Positions 20,245 to 31,130 are shown, counted from the first letter of the stretch. The stretch is 64,000 bases of DNA from Tamilnaduibacter salinus (GCF_003096655.1 NZ_QEKQ01000005.1:124001-188000); one strand, 5' to 3'. Notes: a model not told the origin generated them from the sequence alone. Program-made: numbers and translations.

Positions 20245-21105
20245 ATGTACCAGCGACTGCGCAGACAGCTCTCGGCGCTCATGGTGAACGATGCCCCTGC
20301 TCGTGGTGCATCATCCGGGCTGGAGCATGTGCCGGATCTGCCGGGGCATGATCATATCCGGTTGCTCACCTACAACATTCAGGTGGGCATCCAGACCTCG
20401 TCTTACCGACACTACCTGACCCGCAGCTGGCAGCACATTCTGCCCCACCGGCAGCGTATCGAGAATCTCGACCGGATCAGTCAGCTCCTGCGCCACTACG
20501 ATGTGGTGGCGTTGCAGGAATGTGATGGCGGCAGCCTGCGCAGTGGCTACATCAATCAGGTCCAGTATCTGGCCGAAGCCAGCCGTTTGCCGTTCTGGTA
20601 TCAGCAACTCAACCGCAATCTTGGTCACCTTGCCCAGCACAGTAACGGGCTGCTGAGTCGGTACCGACCGCTGGATGTCAGCGAACATCGGTTGCCCGGA
20701 CTGATCCCTGGCCGCGGCGCCATCGTGGCGAAGTATGGTGATCCCGATGACCCGCTGGTGCTGGTCATGATGCACCTGTCGCTCAGCGCCCAGGCCCAGC
20801 AGCGGCAGTTGGGGTTCGTCCGCGATCTGGTGGATGACTACGATCACGTCGTCCTGATGGGGGATATGAACAATCACGCCGATCAGCTGCTGAATAAGAC
20901 GCCGCTGAGTGGCACCGATCTGGTCCCACTACCAACGACGGCCCACAGCTTTCCCAGCTGGCGGCCGGAGCGGGCGCTGGACCATATTCTTGTCAGTCCA
21001 ACACTCGAGATCCGCAAGGCCGAGGTGGTTCGTTATCCGGTGTCGGATCACCTGCCGATTGCTATGGATATTGGGGTGCCGAAAGGGCGAGTCCAGTCCT
21101 TTTGA
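20245..21105 (+). CDS. Endonuclease/exonuclease/phosphatase (EEP) superfamily protein
   Basis: A 286-residue metal-dependent phosphodiesterase fold protein. The EEP motifs occur in order: LLTYNIQVG, VVALQECD, MMHLSL, LMGDMNNH, ERALDHILV and SDHLPIAMD. These supply the catalytic Asp, His and metal-binding residues. No signal peptide is obvious. The substrate (nucleic acid, phospholipid or sugar phosphate) cannot be told from sequence. It is probably co-transcribed with dsbA and ends at a shared bidirectional terminator. Confidence 0.87.
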   Translation: MYQRLRRQLSALMVNDAPARGASSGLEHVPDLPGHDHIRLLTYNIQVGIQTSSYRHYLTRSWQHILPHRQRIENLDRISQLLRHYDVVALQECDGGSLRSGYINQVQYLAEASRLPFWYQQLNRNLGHLAQHSNGLLSRYRPLDVSEHRLPGLIPGRGAIVAKYGDPDDPLVLVMMHLSLSAQAQQRQLGFVRDLVDDYDHVVLMGDMNNHADQLLNKTPLSGTDLVPLPTTAHSFPSWRPERALDHILVSPTLEIRKAEVVRYPVSDHLPIAMDIGVPKGRVQSF

Positions 21106-21137
21106 ACCAACCTGCGGGAGACGATTTCTTCGGGCAC

Positions 21138-21174
21138 AAAAAACGGCGGGCACCCAATGGATGCCCGCCGTTTC
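21138..21174. terminator. Bidirectional terminator between the EEP gene and rpmG
   Basis: CGGCGGGCA and TGCCCGCCG form a perfect 9-bp stem, flanked by AAAAAA on the left and TTT on the right. It is strongest for the minus-strand rpmBG transcript. Confidence 0.9.
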
Positions 21175-21197
21175 GTCGATCCGGAAACCCGCTGAAT

Positions 21198-21353
21198 TTA
21201 CTTCAGCTTGGATTCCTTGTAATCAACGTGCTTACGAACAACCGGATCGTATTTCTTCATGGAAATCTTTTCCGGTGTGTTGCGCTTGTTTTTCGTGGTC
21301 GTGTAGAAGTGACCGGTTCCGGCTGATGATACCAGCTTGATTTTCTCGCGCAT
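21198..21353 (-). CDS. rpmG: 50S ribosomal protein L33
   Basis: A 51-residue basic ribosomal protein, translated directly from the minus strand: it begins [20 protein letters not shown] and ends [10 protein letters not shown]. Length and motifs ([30 protein letters not shown]) are typical of L33 without the zinc cysteines. It lies 11 bp downstream of rpmB, with which it forms the usual rpmBG operon. Confidence 0.97.
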   Translation of the reverse strand: MREKIKLVSSAGTGHFYTTTKNKRNTPEKISMKKYDPVVRKHVDYKESKLK

Positions 21354-21364
21354 GATGCGGCTCC

Positions 21365-21601
21365 TCAGACTTTTTCGCCGCGGGCACGCAGATCGGCCAG
21401 CACAGCGTCAATTCCTTTCTTATCGATGATGCGCATACCCTTGGTGGATACCCGCAGCTTCACGAAACGCTTTTCAGATTCGACCCAGAACCGGTGGTTC
21501 TGCAGGTTCGGCAGAAAGCGACGCTTGTTGTGATTCATCGCGTGGGACACATTATTACCAGCAACCGGGCGCTTGCCGGTCACCTGACAGACTCTGGACA
21601 T
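21365..21601 (-). CDS. rpmB: 50S ribosomal protein L28
   Basis: A 78-residue large-subunit protein. It opens [20 protein letters not shown] and contains [18 protein letters not shown] and [17 protein letters not shown], all diagnostic of L28. The open frame runs 15 codons further upstream, but ATG 21601 has GGAGG close by and gives the standard N-terminus. It is the first gene of rpmB-rpmG. A good sigma-70 promoter lies at 21740-21768. Confidence 0.98.
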   Translation of the reverse strand: MSRVCQVTGKRPVAGNNVSHAMNHNKRRFLPNLQNHRFWVESEKRFVKLRVSTKGMRIIDKKGIDAVLADLRARGEKV

Positions 21602-21739
21602 ACTTGCCTCCGACCATTGCGGAAAGCTCGCCACAGGCGGATGCATCAGGCCTGACCCGCGCGCTTTCCCAGTAAACCGCGTTCGATGTTTCCGCGCCTC
21701 TGCGTGTTCTTTCGCCAGACGCCGCCAGAAAGGGCCGCT

Positions 21740-21768
21740 TTTATACCAGAAACGCGCCCTGAACGCAA
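21740..21768 (-). promoter_or_regulatory. Sigma-70 promoter of rpmB-rpmG
   Basis: On the minus strand, TTGCGT (21763-21768), a 17-bp spacer and TATAAA (21740-21745). Transcription would begin near 21733, about 130 bp before the rpmB start. Confidence 0.6.
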
Positions 21769-21803
21769 AGTCCGGTTTGCTTTTTCGAGGCGTGCTGGCC
21801 GGG

Positions 21804-22478
21804 TCAGATCAACCCGCGCTCTGCCAGCGAAACCTGTTCGCCGTGGCCGATCACGATGTGATCCAGAACGCGGATGTCCATCAGACCGAGGGCGTCGGTC
21901 AGCCGTTTGGTCAGGCTGATGTCCGCCTGACTGGGTTCCGCCACGCCCGATGGGTGGTTGTGGGCGAAAATCACGGCCGCCGCATTGTGTTCCAGTGCCT
22001 GACGGACGACTTCCCTCGGATAGACGGCCGCGCCGTCAATCGTGCCGCGGAACAATGGTTCGTAGCGGATGACCCGGTGACGGTTATCCAGGAACAGTCC
22101 CGCGAAGACCTCGTGCGGATGCCCGGCGAGGCGACTGCTCAGATACCGGCGGGTGTCCTCGGGGGATCGCAGCGGCTCGCCCTGGCGGATGGGGTCATCC
22201 ATGACCCGCCGGGCCATCTCCATGGCTGCCTGGACCTGGGCAAACTTGGCGTTGCCAAGACCCTTGACCTGGCAGAAGCGCTGAACCGAGGCGGTCAGCA
22301 AGGGGCGCAGCCCCCCGAATTCCGATAGCAGGTGCCGGGACAGCGCCATAACCGGCTGGCCCGCTGTGCCGGTGCGCAGGAATATGGCCAGCAACTCCGC
22401 GTCGGTCAGGCTCTCGGCTCCGTGCCGGAGCAGTCGTTCCCGAGGCCGCTCGTCGCGCGGCCACTGAGCATCGTCCAT
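21804..22478 (-). CDS. radC: RadC-family JAB1/MPN domain protein
   Basis: A 224-residue protein of the RadC (YicR) family. The N-terminal half has helix-hairpin-helix-like motifs ([45 protein letters not shown]). The C-terminal metallopeptidase-like domain carries the JAMM residues in [20 protein letters not shown]. Despite the name, a role in recombinational repair was not upheld for E. coli RadC; the activity is unknown. The start is ATG 22478 with AGGAGAG 5 bases upstream; an ATG 15 codons earlier is less well supported. It is divergent from coaBC. Confidence 0.94.
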   Translation of the reverse strand: MDDAQWPRDERPRERLLRHGAESLTDAELLAIFLRTGTAGQPVMALSRHLLSEFGGLRPLLTASVQRFCQVKGLGNAKFAQVQAAMEMARRVMDDPIRQGEPLRSPEDTRRYLSSRLAGHPHEVFAGLFLDNRHRVIRYEPLFRGTIDGAAVYPREVVRQALEHNAAAVIFAHNHPSGVAEPSQADISLTKRLTDALGLMDIRVLDHIVIGHGEQVSLAERGLI

Positions 22479-22682
22479 GATGACTCTCCTTCTGACTTCT
22501 GAATCTTTCGCCACAGCATCCATGAATGGCGGGCGGTAAGCTATCAGGAGTTCAGCGCCAATGCTATCTTAGGAACCTCTGAGAGAGTACCTGCCCGCAG
22601 GCCGGGCCATAGTGCGCCATGCGCTTTGCCATTCATTTTTCTCGGGGATTCCAGGAGAAATGCAGGACGGAGACACAACCGG

Positions 22683-23879
22683 ATGACACCACAACGGATT
22701 CTGCTGGGCGTGACTGGCGGCATTGCTGCCTATAAAAGCGCCGAGCTGTTGCGCTTGCTGAAAAAGGCCGGTCATGAAGTCCGGGTGGTCATGACCGAAG
22801 GAGCGATGGCGTTCGTTCAGCCGATGACCTTTCAGGCCCTCTCCGGCGAGCCGGTCCGCACCTCATTGCTGGATCCGGAGGCGGAAGCGGGCATGGGGCA
22901 CATCGAATTGGCGCGTTGGGCGGAGCGCATCCTGGTGGCACCCGCCTCGGCCAACTTTCTGGCGCGGCTGGCCCACGGCATGGCGGACGACCTTCTGACC
23001 ACAGTCTGCTGTGCCACAGACGCCCCGATTGTGCTGGCACCGGCAATGAACCAGGCCATGTGGCGGAACCCGCGCACCCTGCGCAACGTCGCCGTGCTGG
23101 ATGACGATGCCCAGATCACCCGTCTGGGGCCTGACGACGGCGATCAGGCCTGTGGTGACACGGGGCCTGGACGGATGCTGGAACCGGAGCAGATCCTGTT
23201 GCGACTGGTTGCGGACCAACCGGTTGATGGGCCCCTGGGTGGGCGCCATGTGGTCATTACAGCGGGTCCGACCCGCGAAGCGCTGGACCCGGTGCGTTAC
23301 CTGACCAATCACAGTTCCGGGAAAATGGGGTATTCCCTGGCCGACGCCGCGCGTCAGGCCGGTGCCCGGGTGACGCTGATCAGTGGTCCCGTCCAACTGG
23401 CCTGTCCGGCGGGGGTGGCCCGGATCGATGTGACGACTGCTGAAGAGATGCTGTCCGCCACCAGCCGTGCGGTGGATGAGGGTTGCGATCTGTTTGTGGC
23501 AACGGCAGCCGTCGCCGATTACCGTCCGGCGGAGGTGGCCGGTGACAAGATCAAGAAAACGGATGGCACCGTCAGCTTGTCGATGGTGCCCAATCCCGAC
23601 ATTCTCGCCACCATCGCCGCCCGGACTGACCGACCGTTCACCGTTGGCTTTGCCGCCGAAACCCGCGATGTGGCCGCTTACGCTCGGGACAAGATGGCCC
23701 GTAAGAAACTCGACATGATCGTGGCCAACGATGTGTCGCAGTCTGGTCTGGGGTTCAACAGCGACCAGAACGCCGTCACGGTTTTCAGTGGCGAAGGCGA
23801 GGCCCGCTTTGGCCCCTCGGACAAACGGGCTCTGGCCGTCGACTTGCTGGATTACATCAGTCATACCATGAACGCATAA
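22683..23879 (+). CDS. coaBC: Bifunctional phosphopantothenoylcysteine decarboxylase / phosphopantothenate-cysteine ligase
   Basis: Joins cysteine to 4'-phosphopantothenate and decarboxylates the product, two consecutive steps of CoA synthesis. It is 398 residues. The N-terminal CoaC flavoprotein half (1 to about 185) shows [31 protein letters not shown], and [13 protein letters not shown] with the catalytic cysteine. The CoaB half (about 190-398) shows [37 protein letters not shown] and VANDVS. I chose ATG 22683 ([13 protein letters not shown]). It is followed 10 bp later by dut. Confidence 0.97.
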   Translation: MTPQRILLGVTGGIAAYKSAELLRLLKKAGHEVRVVMTEGAMAFVQPMTFQALSGEPVRTSLLDPEAEAGMGHIELARWAERILVAPASANFLARLAHGMADDLLTTVCCATDAPIVLAPAMNQAMWRNPRTLRNVAVLDDDAQITRLGPDDGDQACGDTGPGRMLEPEQILLRLVADQPVDGPLGGRHVVITAGPTREALDPVRYLTNHSSGKMGYSLADAARQAGARVTLISGPVQLACPAGVARIDVTTAEEMLSATSRAVDEGCDLFVATAAVADYRPAEVAGDKIKKTDGTVSLSMVPNPDILATIAARTDRPFTVGFAAETRDVAAYARDKMARKKLDMIVANDVSQSGLGFNSDQNAVTVFSGEGEARFGPSDKRALAVDLLDYISHTMNA

Positions 23880-23889
23880 AAGGATACCC

Positions 23890-24351
23890 ATGACGACGCA
23901 GACATTTCAGGTCAAGGTGCTCGATGACCGTATCGGGCGCGACATTCCCATGCCCACCTATGCCACCGAGGGGTCTGCGGGTCTGGACCTGCGGGCGTGT
24001 CTGGACGAGCCGCTGACGCTGGCGCCGGGCGACTGCGAACTGGTCCGTACAGGGCTGTCCGTGCATATTGCTGACCCCGGGCTGGCGGGCATGATCCTGC
24101 CGCGCTCCGGACTGGGCCACAAGCACGGCATTGTGCTGGGCAATCTGGTGGGGCTGATCGATTCGGACTATCAGGGCGAGCTGATGGTGTCCGTCTGGAA
24201 TCGTGGCGAATCGTCTTTCACGATGGAACCGGGTGAGCGGATGGCCCAATTTGTTCTGGTGCCGGTCGTCCAGGCCCGGTTTGAAGTGGTGACGGCATTT
24301 GATGCCAGCGACCGTGCCGAGGGCGGTTTCGGCTCCACCGGCACGCGCTGA
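23890..24351 (+). CDS. dut: dUTP diphosphatase
   Basis: Hydrolyses dUTP to dUMP, keeping uracil out of DNA and feeding thymidylate synthesis. It is 153 residues, the trimeric type. The five dUTPase motifs are present: [45 protein letters not shown] and the C-terminal [10 protein letters not shown]. It lies 10 bp behind coaBC and shares its transcript. Confidence 0.98.
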   Translation: MTTQTFQVKVLDDRIGRDIPMPTYATEGSAGLDLRACLDEPLTLAPGDCELVRTGLSVHIADPGLAGMILPRSGLGHKHGIVLGNLVGLIDSDYQGELMVSVWNRGESSFTMEPGERMAQFVLVPVVQARFEVVTAFDASDRAEGGFGSTGTR

Positions 24352-24433
24352 TCGAGTCTGTCTATACTGGTACTGTTTTCACTGTTCCTGAACCGAGTTT
24401 TTCTGAACGTCAACCGGGAGCCATCGCAAGACC

Positions 24434-27064
24434 ATGACATTCCGAAAGAAAAAGGCGGCGGAGGCGGGCGAGGAGTCACCTGCCCCGAAAAAGAAGCCAT
24501 CAACCGGTCAGAAAAAGAGTCGCAGTCTCCGACATCTTGGGTCTCTGGCGTTGTCCCAGGCGGGTGTGGTGGTCCTCGGTGGCGCGGCGGCGATTGCCCT
24601 GGTCCTGTTTCTGGTGCTGCAGCCGGCGCAGAAGAGCCAGCAGTCGGAGCGTGAAGCGATGGCGGCAGACACGTTGGCCGACCGGGTCAATCAGCGCATT
24701 GCCATTCTGCGGGATCTGGTGAGTGGCTACGCGGCCCAGCCCGCGGTGATGGCAAGCCTCCGAAGCGGGGGCGAGGGCGACCGGATGACGCCGTCATCCG
24801 CCGGGTTGCTGCCCCAGACCCGCGCCACCTTTGTCTTTCCCGACAATCGCATCCGCCGGGATCAGCCAGGCGATTTCCAGCTCAGTTTCGTGAACGTGGA
24901 TCTTGCCCGCCGCGCCGAGCGGGGCAAGATCGTGGGGCCGGATGCTTTCCCACGCGACGGCACCTGGTTTGTCCAGGTCGCTGCCCCCATCCGTTCGGGC
25001 GACGATGTTGCCGGTACGGTGCTGATGGTCTTCGAAGCGAGCGTCCTGCGTCCGGCGCTGACCCATGCCGATGCGGAACTGGATGGTCGCGCGTCGATCC
25101 AGCAGACCGTCAACGGTCAGACCCGCGCGGTGATTGCCGCGGGATCGGGGCAGGGAGAATCTGTGTCGCGGGATCTGTCGCCGTCCGGCTGGACGCTGAG
25201 CTATCAGAGCGGCGGTACGGTGGCGCCGGTTGCCGGGCCGGTTGCCATGGCGCTGGTGATCGGGGTGCCCCTGCTGGTTACAGCGATCGTGGTGTGGTTG
25301 CTTCTGAACCGGGCTCAGAGCGGTCTGCGCCGGGATGTGGCGTTGTTGCTGCAGTGGTCGCACAAGGTGTTCGGCGGCGAGCGGGCGAAAATGCCGACCT
25401 TCCGGTGGGAAATGGTCGGCTCGGTCGGTGAGGCGTTGCAGCGCCTCTCACAGGCGGTCGATAAGCGCATCAGTCGCGCCGAAGCCAACGCCCGTCCGGC
25501 TGCGGCCAAAGGGGGCAAAGGGAAGGCGGCGCCTGCGGGTGGAGACAGCAGTGCGACCGACGAACCCCTGTTCAGCGATTCGGACATGCCGGACATCGAC
25601 ATGCTCGACGGCGATGACGATGTGCTCGGCATTGGCGAATCCGACAGTGGTTCGGGGGATCTGGACGTGGTGGAGTCGTCCGCCCCGTCGGTTTCTGTGG
25701 CGCCGGAGATATTCCGGGCGTATGACATCCGGGGCATTGTCGGCGACACACTCAATGACAATGTGGTCCGAGCGATTGGTCAGGCCATCGGGAGTGAGGC
25801 CCGTGCACGGGGCGTCAGCGATTTCTGTCTGGGATACGACGGTCGCGACTCCAGCCCCGGGCTGGCCGCCGCGCTCGGCGAGGGGATTCTCAGCACCGGC
25901 TGCAACCTGATCGAGCTGGGCGCCGTGCCAACGCCCGTGCTGTATTTCGCGACCCATGAATTCCACACCGGCTCCGGCGTCATGGTGACTGGCAGTCACA
26001 ATCCGCCCGAGTACAACGGCATCAAGATAATGATCGGCGGTGACACGCTCTCGGGGGAGGCCATCCAGAAACTGAAAACCCGTATCGACGCCCAGGATTT
26101 TGAGTCCGGTCAGGGCGAGCGTTCACAGGAGGATATCCGTCGCACCTATCTGGACCGGATCGTCGATGACACCGCTGTGGCGGCACCGTTGCGCGTCGTG
26201 GTGGACGCTGGGAATGGTATCGCCGGCGAGCTCGGGCCGATGCTCATCGAGGAGTTGGGCTGTGAAGTCATTCCACTGTTCTGTGACGTGGATGGCAGTT
26301 TCCCGAACCACCACCCCGATCCGGGCAAGCCGGACAATCTGCAGCCGCTGATCGACAAGGTGGCGGAGACGAAGGCAGACATTGGTATTGCCTTTGACGG
26401 CGACGGGGACCGGCTCGGCGTGGTGTCCAACACCGGCCGGATCGTTTGGCCGGACCGCCTCATGATGCTGTTTGCCCGTGATGTGGTTTCCCGGAACCCA
26501 GGGGCGGATGTGCTTTACGACGTCAAGTGCACCCGGCGTCTGGCGGGGGTCATCAGCGAAGCCGGCGGCCGGCCGATTATGTGGAAGACCGGCCACTCGC
26601 TGATGAAGGCGAAAATGCGTGAGACCGGCGCGCTGCTGGCCGGTGAAATGTCAGGCCACATCTTCTTCAAAGAGCGTTGGTACGGCTTCGATGACGGACT
26701 CTACTCCGCCGCCCGGCTGCTGGAAATCCTCGGCATCGAAGACCGGGACAGCGATGAGGTGTTCGCGGAATTCCCCGAGGACATCAGCACCCCGGAGTTG
26801 AATGTACCCGTGTCCGAGGACACCAAGTTCGGCATTGTCGAAACGCTGAGCGAATCGGGGGATTTTGGTGATGGCAGTGTGTCCGGTATTGATGGGGTCC
26901 GGGTGGACTACCCGGATGGCTGGGGGCTCTGCCGGGCATCCAACACCACGCCAGTGTTGGTGTTGCGCTTTGAGGCCGAGACCGACGAGGCATTGGCCCG
27001 TATCCAGGGGGTGTTCCGGGAGCAGCTCCAGAAAGCGGCCCCGGACATTGCCGTCGACTTCTGA
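24434..27064 (+). CDS. algC: Phosphomannomutase/phosphoglucomutase with N-terminal membrane-anchored extension
   Basis: Interconverts hexose-1- and hexose-6-phosphates for LPS and exopolysaccharide precursors. It is 876 residues. Residues from about 422 are a complete AlgC-type mutase: EIFRAYDIRGIVGD, the phosphoserine S521 in MVTGSHNPPEYNGIK, the metal loop D655-G-D-G-D659-R, GEMSGHIFFKERWYGFDDG for sugar recognition, and RASNTTPVLVLRFE for phosphate binding. The first 420 residues hold a basic head, a membrane span (about 41-63), a periplasmic-size domain, a second span (about 267-290) and a charged, acidic linker. The frame is continuous, so this is one fused protein. Gene order dut-algC-argB is conserved in Pseudomonas from memory. 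Confidence 0.92.
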   Translation: MTFRKKKAAEAGEESPAPKKKPSTGQKKSRSLRHLGSLALSQAGVVVLGGAAAIALVLFLVLQPAQKSQQSEREAMAADTLADRVNQRIAILRDLVSGYAAQPAVMASLRSGGEGDRMTPSSAGLLPQTRATFVFPDNRIRRDQPGDFQLSFVNVDLARRAERGKIVGPDAFPRDGTWFVQVAAPIRSGDDVAGTVLMVFEASVLRPALTHADAELDGRASIQQTVNGQTRAVIAAGSGQGESVSRDLSPSGWTLSYQSGGTVAPVAGPVAMALVIGVPLLVTAIVVWLLLNRAQSGLRRDVALLLQWSHKVFGGERAKMPTFRWEMVGSVGEALQRLSQAVDKRISRAEANARPAAAKGGKGKAAPAGGDSSATDEPLFSDSDMPDIDMLDGDDDVLGIGESDSGSGDLDVVESSAPSVSVAPEIFRAYDIRGIVGDTLNDNVVRAIGQAIGSEARARGVSDFCLGYDGRDSSPGLAAALGEGILSTGCNLIELGAVPTPVLYFATHEFHTGSGVMVTGSHNPPEYNGIKIMIGGDTLSGEAIQKLKTRIDAQDFESGQGERSQEDIRRTYLDRIVDDTAVAAPLRVVVDAGNGIAGELGPMLIEELGCEVIPLFCDVDGSFPNHHPDPGKPDNLQPLIDKVAETKADIGIAFDGDGDRLGVVSNTGRIVWPDRLMMLFARDVVSRNPGADVLYDVKCTRRLAGVISEAGGRPIMWKTGHSLMKAKMRETGALLAGEMSGHIFFKERWYGFDDGLYSAARLLEILGIEDRDSDEVFAEFPEDISTPELNVPVSEDTKFGIVETLSESGDFGDGSVSGIDGVRVDYPDGWGLCRASNTTPVLVLRFEAETDEALARIQGVFREQLQKAAPDIAVDF

Positions 27065-27121
27065 TCGGGCCCGGGAGCCCACAGTAGCGGCGTGCGTTGC
27101 GTCCTCTGCGCTGTGGGTTAG

Positions 27122-28054
<933 letters not shown>

Positions 28055-28058
28055 CGCC

Positions 28059-28526
28059 TTACAGCGTGGATGTCTTGCCCGGGTCGTCTTCCTGATAACA
28101 CCAGTCGTCCTGGGCATAGGAACTGGCGTAGCGATCGATCCATTCGCGGGCGGCCTCCTCCTGGGTGAGCTGGCGTCCTTCCCGTTGCCAGGCATCGTAT
28201 CGGTATTGTTCGATCTGGCACACCTGCTCCACCATCCGCACCTGGTACGCATCGGCCGGACTGTAGAACGCCACACCCAGTTCGTAGCGGTTGCCACGGC
28301 GCTCGCACCAGACGACCTGTCCGCGGATCTGAAGTGGGTTGGGGCAACAGCGGATACACAGGCACAACTCGCTACCCAGCTCGTAGGGCGCCTCGGAGGT
28401 GAATGCCAGACCACCGGGGCTGAGGTTGCGCACATCCCCGGAGCGGCCCGACGGACTGCCTGGCTGGACTTCCAGGGGGATATCGGTGGGATGGCGGATA
28501 TAGGACCGCTCCCGCATCGTCATCAT
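28059..28526 (-). CDS. PilZ domain protein
   Basis: A 155-residue probable cyclic-di-GMP receptor. An arginine-rich N-terminus (MRERSYIRHPTDIPLEV) followed by DVRNLSPGGLAFTSEAPYELGSEL gives the two ligand-binding motifs of PilZ, RxxxR and (D/N)xSxxG. About 50 further residues form a charged, aromatic tail (QVCQIEQYRYDAWQREGRQ, ending WCYQEDDPGKTSTL). I chose ATG 28526, which has GGGAGG 6 bases upstream; the frame stays open for 36 codons before it. The output partner is unknown. Confidence 0.82.
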   Translation of the reverse strand: MMTMRERSYIRHPTDIPLEVQPGSPSGRSGDVRNLSPGGLAFTSEAPYELGSELCLCIRCCPNPLQIRGQVVWCERRGNRYELGVAFYSPADAYQVRMVEQVCQIEQYRYDAWQREGRQLTQEEAAREWIDRYASSYAQDDWCYQEDDPGKTSTL

Positions 28527-28683
28527 TGCCCGCCTCCCGGGAACCGTTCTGGGACGCGCCTCTGGTCCCTGAACGATTCTGCCTTGGGCCCGGCTGGTCA
28601 CACCGTCAGCGTCCGGGCCGAGATTGAGCATCACCTGCTACAGTAGTATAGCTCGTTGGCACTGATCCGGAAGCGGAATTCCC

Positions 28684-29958
28684 ATGAAGAAGCTGTTTGT
28701 TTTCCTCCTCATTGTTGTCATTGTCGGTTACGCGGCATTCAAAGGGGGCGCCTGGTACCAGACCCGTCAGGCGCTGATCGACACCCGTGAACGTCTCGAT
28801 GAAATGGGCGTCCTGCGCTGGAGCGGGATCGGATCCGGCCTGAGCGGGCAGGTGTCGGTCTCCGGTCTGCAGTGGTCGCCGTTTGCGCTTTCCAGTCCGA
28901 TCACGGCGGATCGTGTGGTCTTCCGGCCGGGCGGTGTGGCCGGGCTCTGGCCGATATTGAGCGAGGGGCGGCTGCCGGACGAGTGGTCCTTCAGCGCAAC
29001 GGGCGTTCAGTTGATGCTGAAGGACGAGTTGTTACAGGACTGGATTGCGCCGGATCACCGTCAGGCGCTGGTGCAGTGGCTGCAAATCCCCTGTGGCGGG
29101 CGAGTGCTGGGCGTGTCCGATCTCCGCCAGCTGGGCATCGGACAGTTGAATGGCGATCTGACGCTGCGCTCGTCGGCGGACCGCCCGGGGATTGCGCTGG
29201 AGGTCAATGCCGGTGCGCTGGGTAGCATCGATCTTTACGCGCCGCAGGCGCGGCCATCGACCCTGTCGGAACTGCGTTCGGCCGAGACGCTGTGGACAGG
29301 GCCCGTTCAGGTCACGCTTCGCGATGGTGGCCTGATGCGCAAGCTCTCGGCGTGGTGCGCGGAACAGGGAAAACAGTCAAAATCCGCCTGGACCGCCAGC
29401 GTCCTGAAGGCTCTGGAGAAACCGTTGGCGGCCATGCGGCTCGCGCCGAGTGAACAACTGGCCAGCCTGTATCGCACCTTCCTGCGGGACGGCGGTGCGC
29501 TGAGTACCACGCTGCAAGTGAATCAGCCCTTCTGGGGGGTGCCGGTAAGGGCGCCGGATCAGTCGGGCGAAGGGGCCTCGCTCAACGCCCGATACAATGG
29601 CAACGGTGTGCCCGGCCTTTATCTGAGTCGCACAGAACCGGATGCGCCAACCGTGGTCACGCCGGTTGAACCGGAACCGGAGTCGCCCGCCGCGGGCACG
29701 GCCTCGGACGGTCCCGCCTATCGCGCCGTCGGGCCGGAGGCCTACGGTGACCAGCTGGGCCGGGATGTGCGCATTGAGCTCGATACCGGTCGTGTTGTGG
29801 AGGGGCGCCTCTCCGGTGTTTCCGAGCATGTTCTGGAGGTGACCCGGATGATGGACGGTGGAGAAGTGGCCTACCCGCTGGCTCGGGAGGCCATCGTGCG
29901 GTTCGCGGTCTGGCGGGCGGTGCCGACTGACAGCGCTGACACAGAGAAAGGACAGTGA
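28684..29958 (+). CDS. Membrane-anchored protein of unknown function with LSm-like C-terminal segment
   Basis: A 424-residue protein I do not recognise by name. Residues 1-25 (MKKLFVFLLIVVIVGYAAFK) are a membrane anchor. The body resembles DUF945/AsmA-like envelope proteins (LSGQVSVSGLQWSPFALSSPI, ADRVVFRPGG). A proline/glutamate linker (about 325-350) is followed by residues about 355-410 with GRDVRIELDTGRVVEGRLSG and a GGEVAYPLAREAIVRF strand, which look like an LSm/SH3-type small barrel. It sits 2 bp before argE, as an unnamed gene does beside argE/argA in Pseudomonas from memory. Envelope location is inferred; function is open. Confidence 0.75.
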   Translation: MKKLFVFLLIVVIVGYAAFKGGAWYQTRQALIDTRERLDEMGVLRWSGIGSGLSGQVSVSGLQWSPFALSSPITADRVVFRPGGVAGLWPILSEGRLPDEWSFSATGVQLMLKDELLQDWIAPDHRQALVQWLQIPCGGRVLGVSDLRQLGIGQLNGDLTLRSSADRPGIALEVNAGALGSIDLYAPQARPSTLSELRSAETLWTGPVQVTLRDGGLMRKLSAWCAEQGKQSKSAWTASVLKALEKPLAAMRLAPSEQLASLYRTFLRDGGALSTTLQVNQPFWGVPVRAPDQSGEGASLNARYNGNGVPGLYLSRTEPDAPTVVTPVEPEPESPAAGTASDGPAYRAVGPEAYGDQLGRDVRIELDTGRVVEGRLSGVSEHVLEVTRMMDGGEVAYPLAREAIVRFAVWRAVPTDSADTEKGQ

Positions 29959-29959
29959 T

Positions 29960-31114
29960 ATGACGGCTCATTCCCCCGATATCCGCACCATGCTGGAGCG
30001 GCTGATTGCGCAACCGTCGATCAGCAGCGCCTCGCCTGACTGGGATCACAGCAACGAACCCGTGATCGACACGCTGGCGGAGTGGCTGGAGCCCCTCGGG
30101 TTCCGCGTTGAGCGACTGCCCGTGCCGGGCATGCCGGGCAAGTACAACCTGATCGCGACACTGGGCGAGGGGCCAGGCGGGTTGGTCCTGTCGGGCCATA
30201 CCGACACCGTGCCGTTTGACGACAAGCGCTGGCAGAGTGATCCGTTCCGCCTGGATGAGCGGGACGACCGCTGGTATGGGCTGGGTACGTGCGACATGAA
30301 GGGCTTTTTTCCGCTGGCCATCGAGGCGGCGCGGTCCGTGGCCGTGGGGCAGCCCCTGAAGCAGCCGCTGATCATCCTGGCGACCGCCGACGAAGAAAGC
30401 TCCATGAACGGCGCCCGGGCGCTGGCAGAAGCCGGTCGGCCCGAGGCCCGCTACGCGGTGATCGGCGAGCCGACGGGACTCAAGCCCGTGCGAATGCACA
30501 AGGGCATCATGATGGAGCGGCTGGTGTTCGACGGCCTGTCCGGCCATTCGTCCGATCCGTCGCTCGGCCACAATGCGCTGGAAGGAATGCATGCCGCATT
30601 GGGCGAGTTGCTGAGCCTTCGGCAGCAGTGGCAGCAGCAGTACCGCAATCCGGCGTTCCGGGTCGACGTGCCCACGATGAATCTGGGGTGCATTCATGGC
30701 GGGGATAACCCGAACCGCATCTGCGGCCACTGCGAGCTGCAGTTCGACCTGCGACCGCTGCCCGGCATGTCGATGCCGGAGCTGCGTCAGTCCATCCTGG
30801 ACCGGATGCAGCCGCTGGCCGAGCAGCGTGAACTCAAACTGCGGTTCGAACCGCTGTTTGATGGGGTACCCCCCTTTGAAACGCCCGAAGAGGCGGCCCT
30901 GGTGCGGGCCTGTGAGTCACTGACGGGGCATCCGGCAGAGGCCGTGGCGTTCGCTACCGAGGCGCCCTGGTTGCAGTCAATGGGCATGGAGACACTGGTG
31001 ATGGGCCCCGGACACATTGATCAGGCGCACCAGCCGGACGAATATCTGGCGCTCTCGCAGATCAAACCGGCGGTGCGGATACTGGAGGGGCTGATCCAGC
31101 GGTTCTGCCTCTAA
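29960..31114 (+). CDS. argE: Acetylornithine deacetylase
   Basis: Removes the acetyl group from N-acetylornithine in the linear arginine pathway. It is 384 residues, M20 metallopeptidase fold. The di-metal ligands lie in LSGHTDTVPFDD, GTCDMKGFFPLAIEA, and DEESSMNGARALAEAG with the catalytic glutamate; VIGEPTGLKPVRMHKG and GPGHIDQAHQPDEYL complete the site. I chose ATG 29960 because GAAAGGA lies just upstream. It is linked to the preceding gene (stop at 29958) and to argA 16 bp downstream. Confidence 0.93.
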   Translation: MTAHSPDIRTMLERLIAQPSISSASPDWDHSNEPVIDTLAEWLEPLGFRVERLPVPGMPGKYNLIATLGEGPGGLVLSGHTDTVPFDDKRWQSDPFRLDERDDRWYGLGTCDMKGFFPLAIEAARSVAVGQPLKQPLIILATADEESSMNGARALAEAGRPEARYAVIGEPTGLKPVRMHKGIMMERLVFDGLSGHSSDPSLGHNALEGMHAALGELLSLRQQWQQQYRNPAFRVDVPTMNLGCIHGGDNPNRICGHCELQFDLRPLPGMSMPELRQSILDRMQPLAEQRELKLRFEPLFDGVPPFETPEEAALVRACESLTGHPAEAVAFATEAPWLQSMGMETLVMGPGHIDQAHQPDEYLALSQIKPAVRILEGLIQRFCL

Positions 31115-31130
31115 TGCGAAGGAGAAAGCA

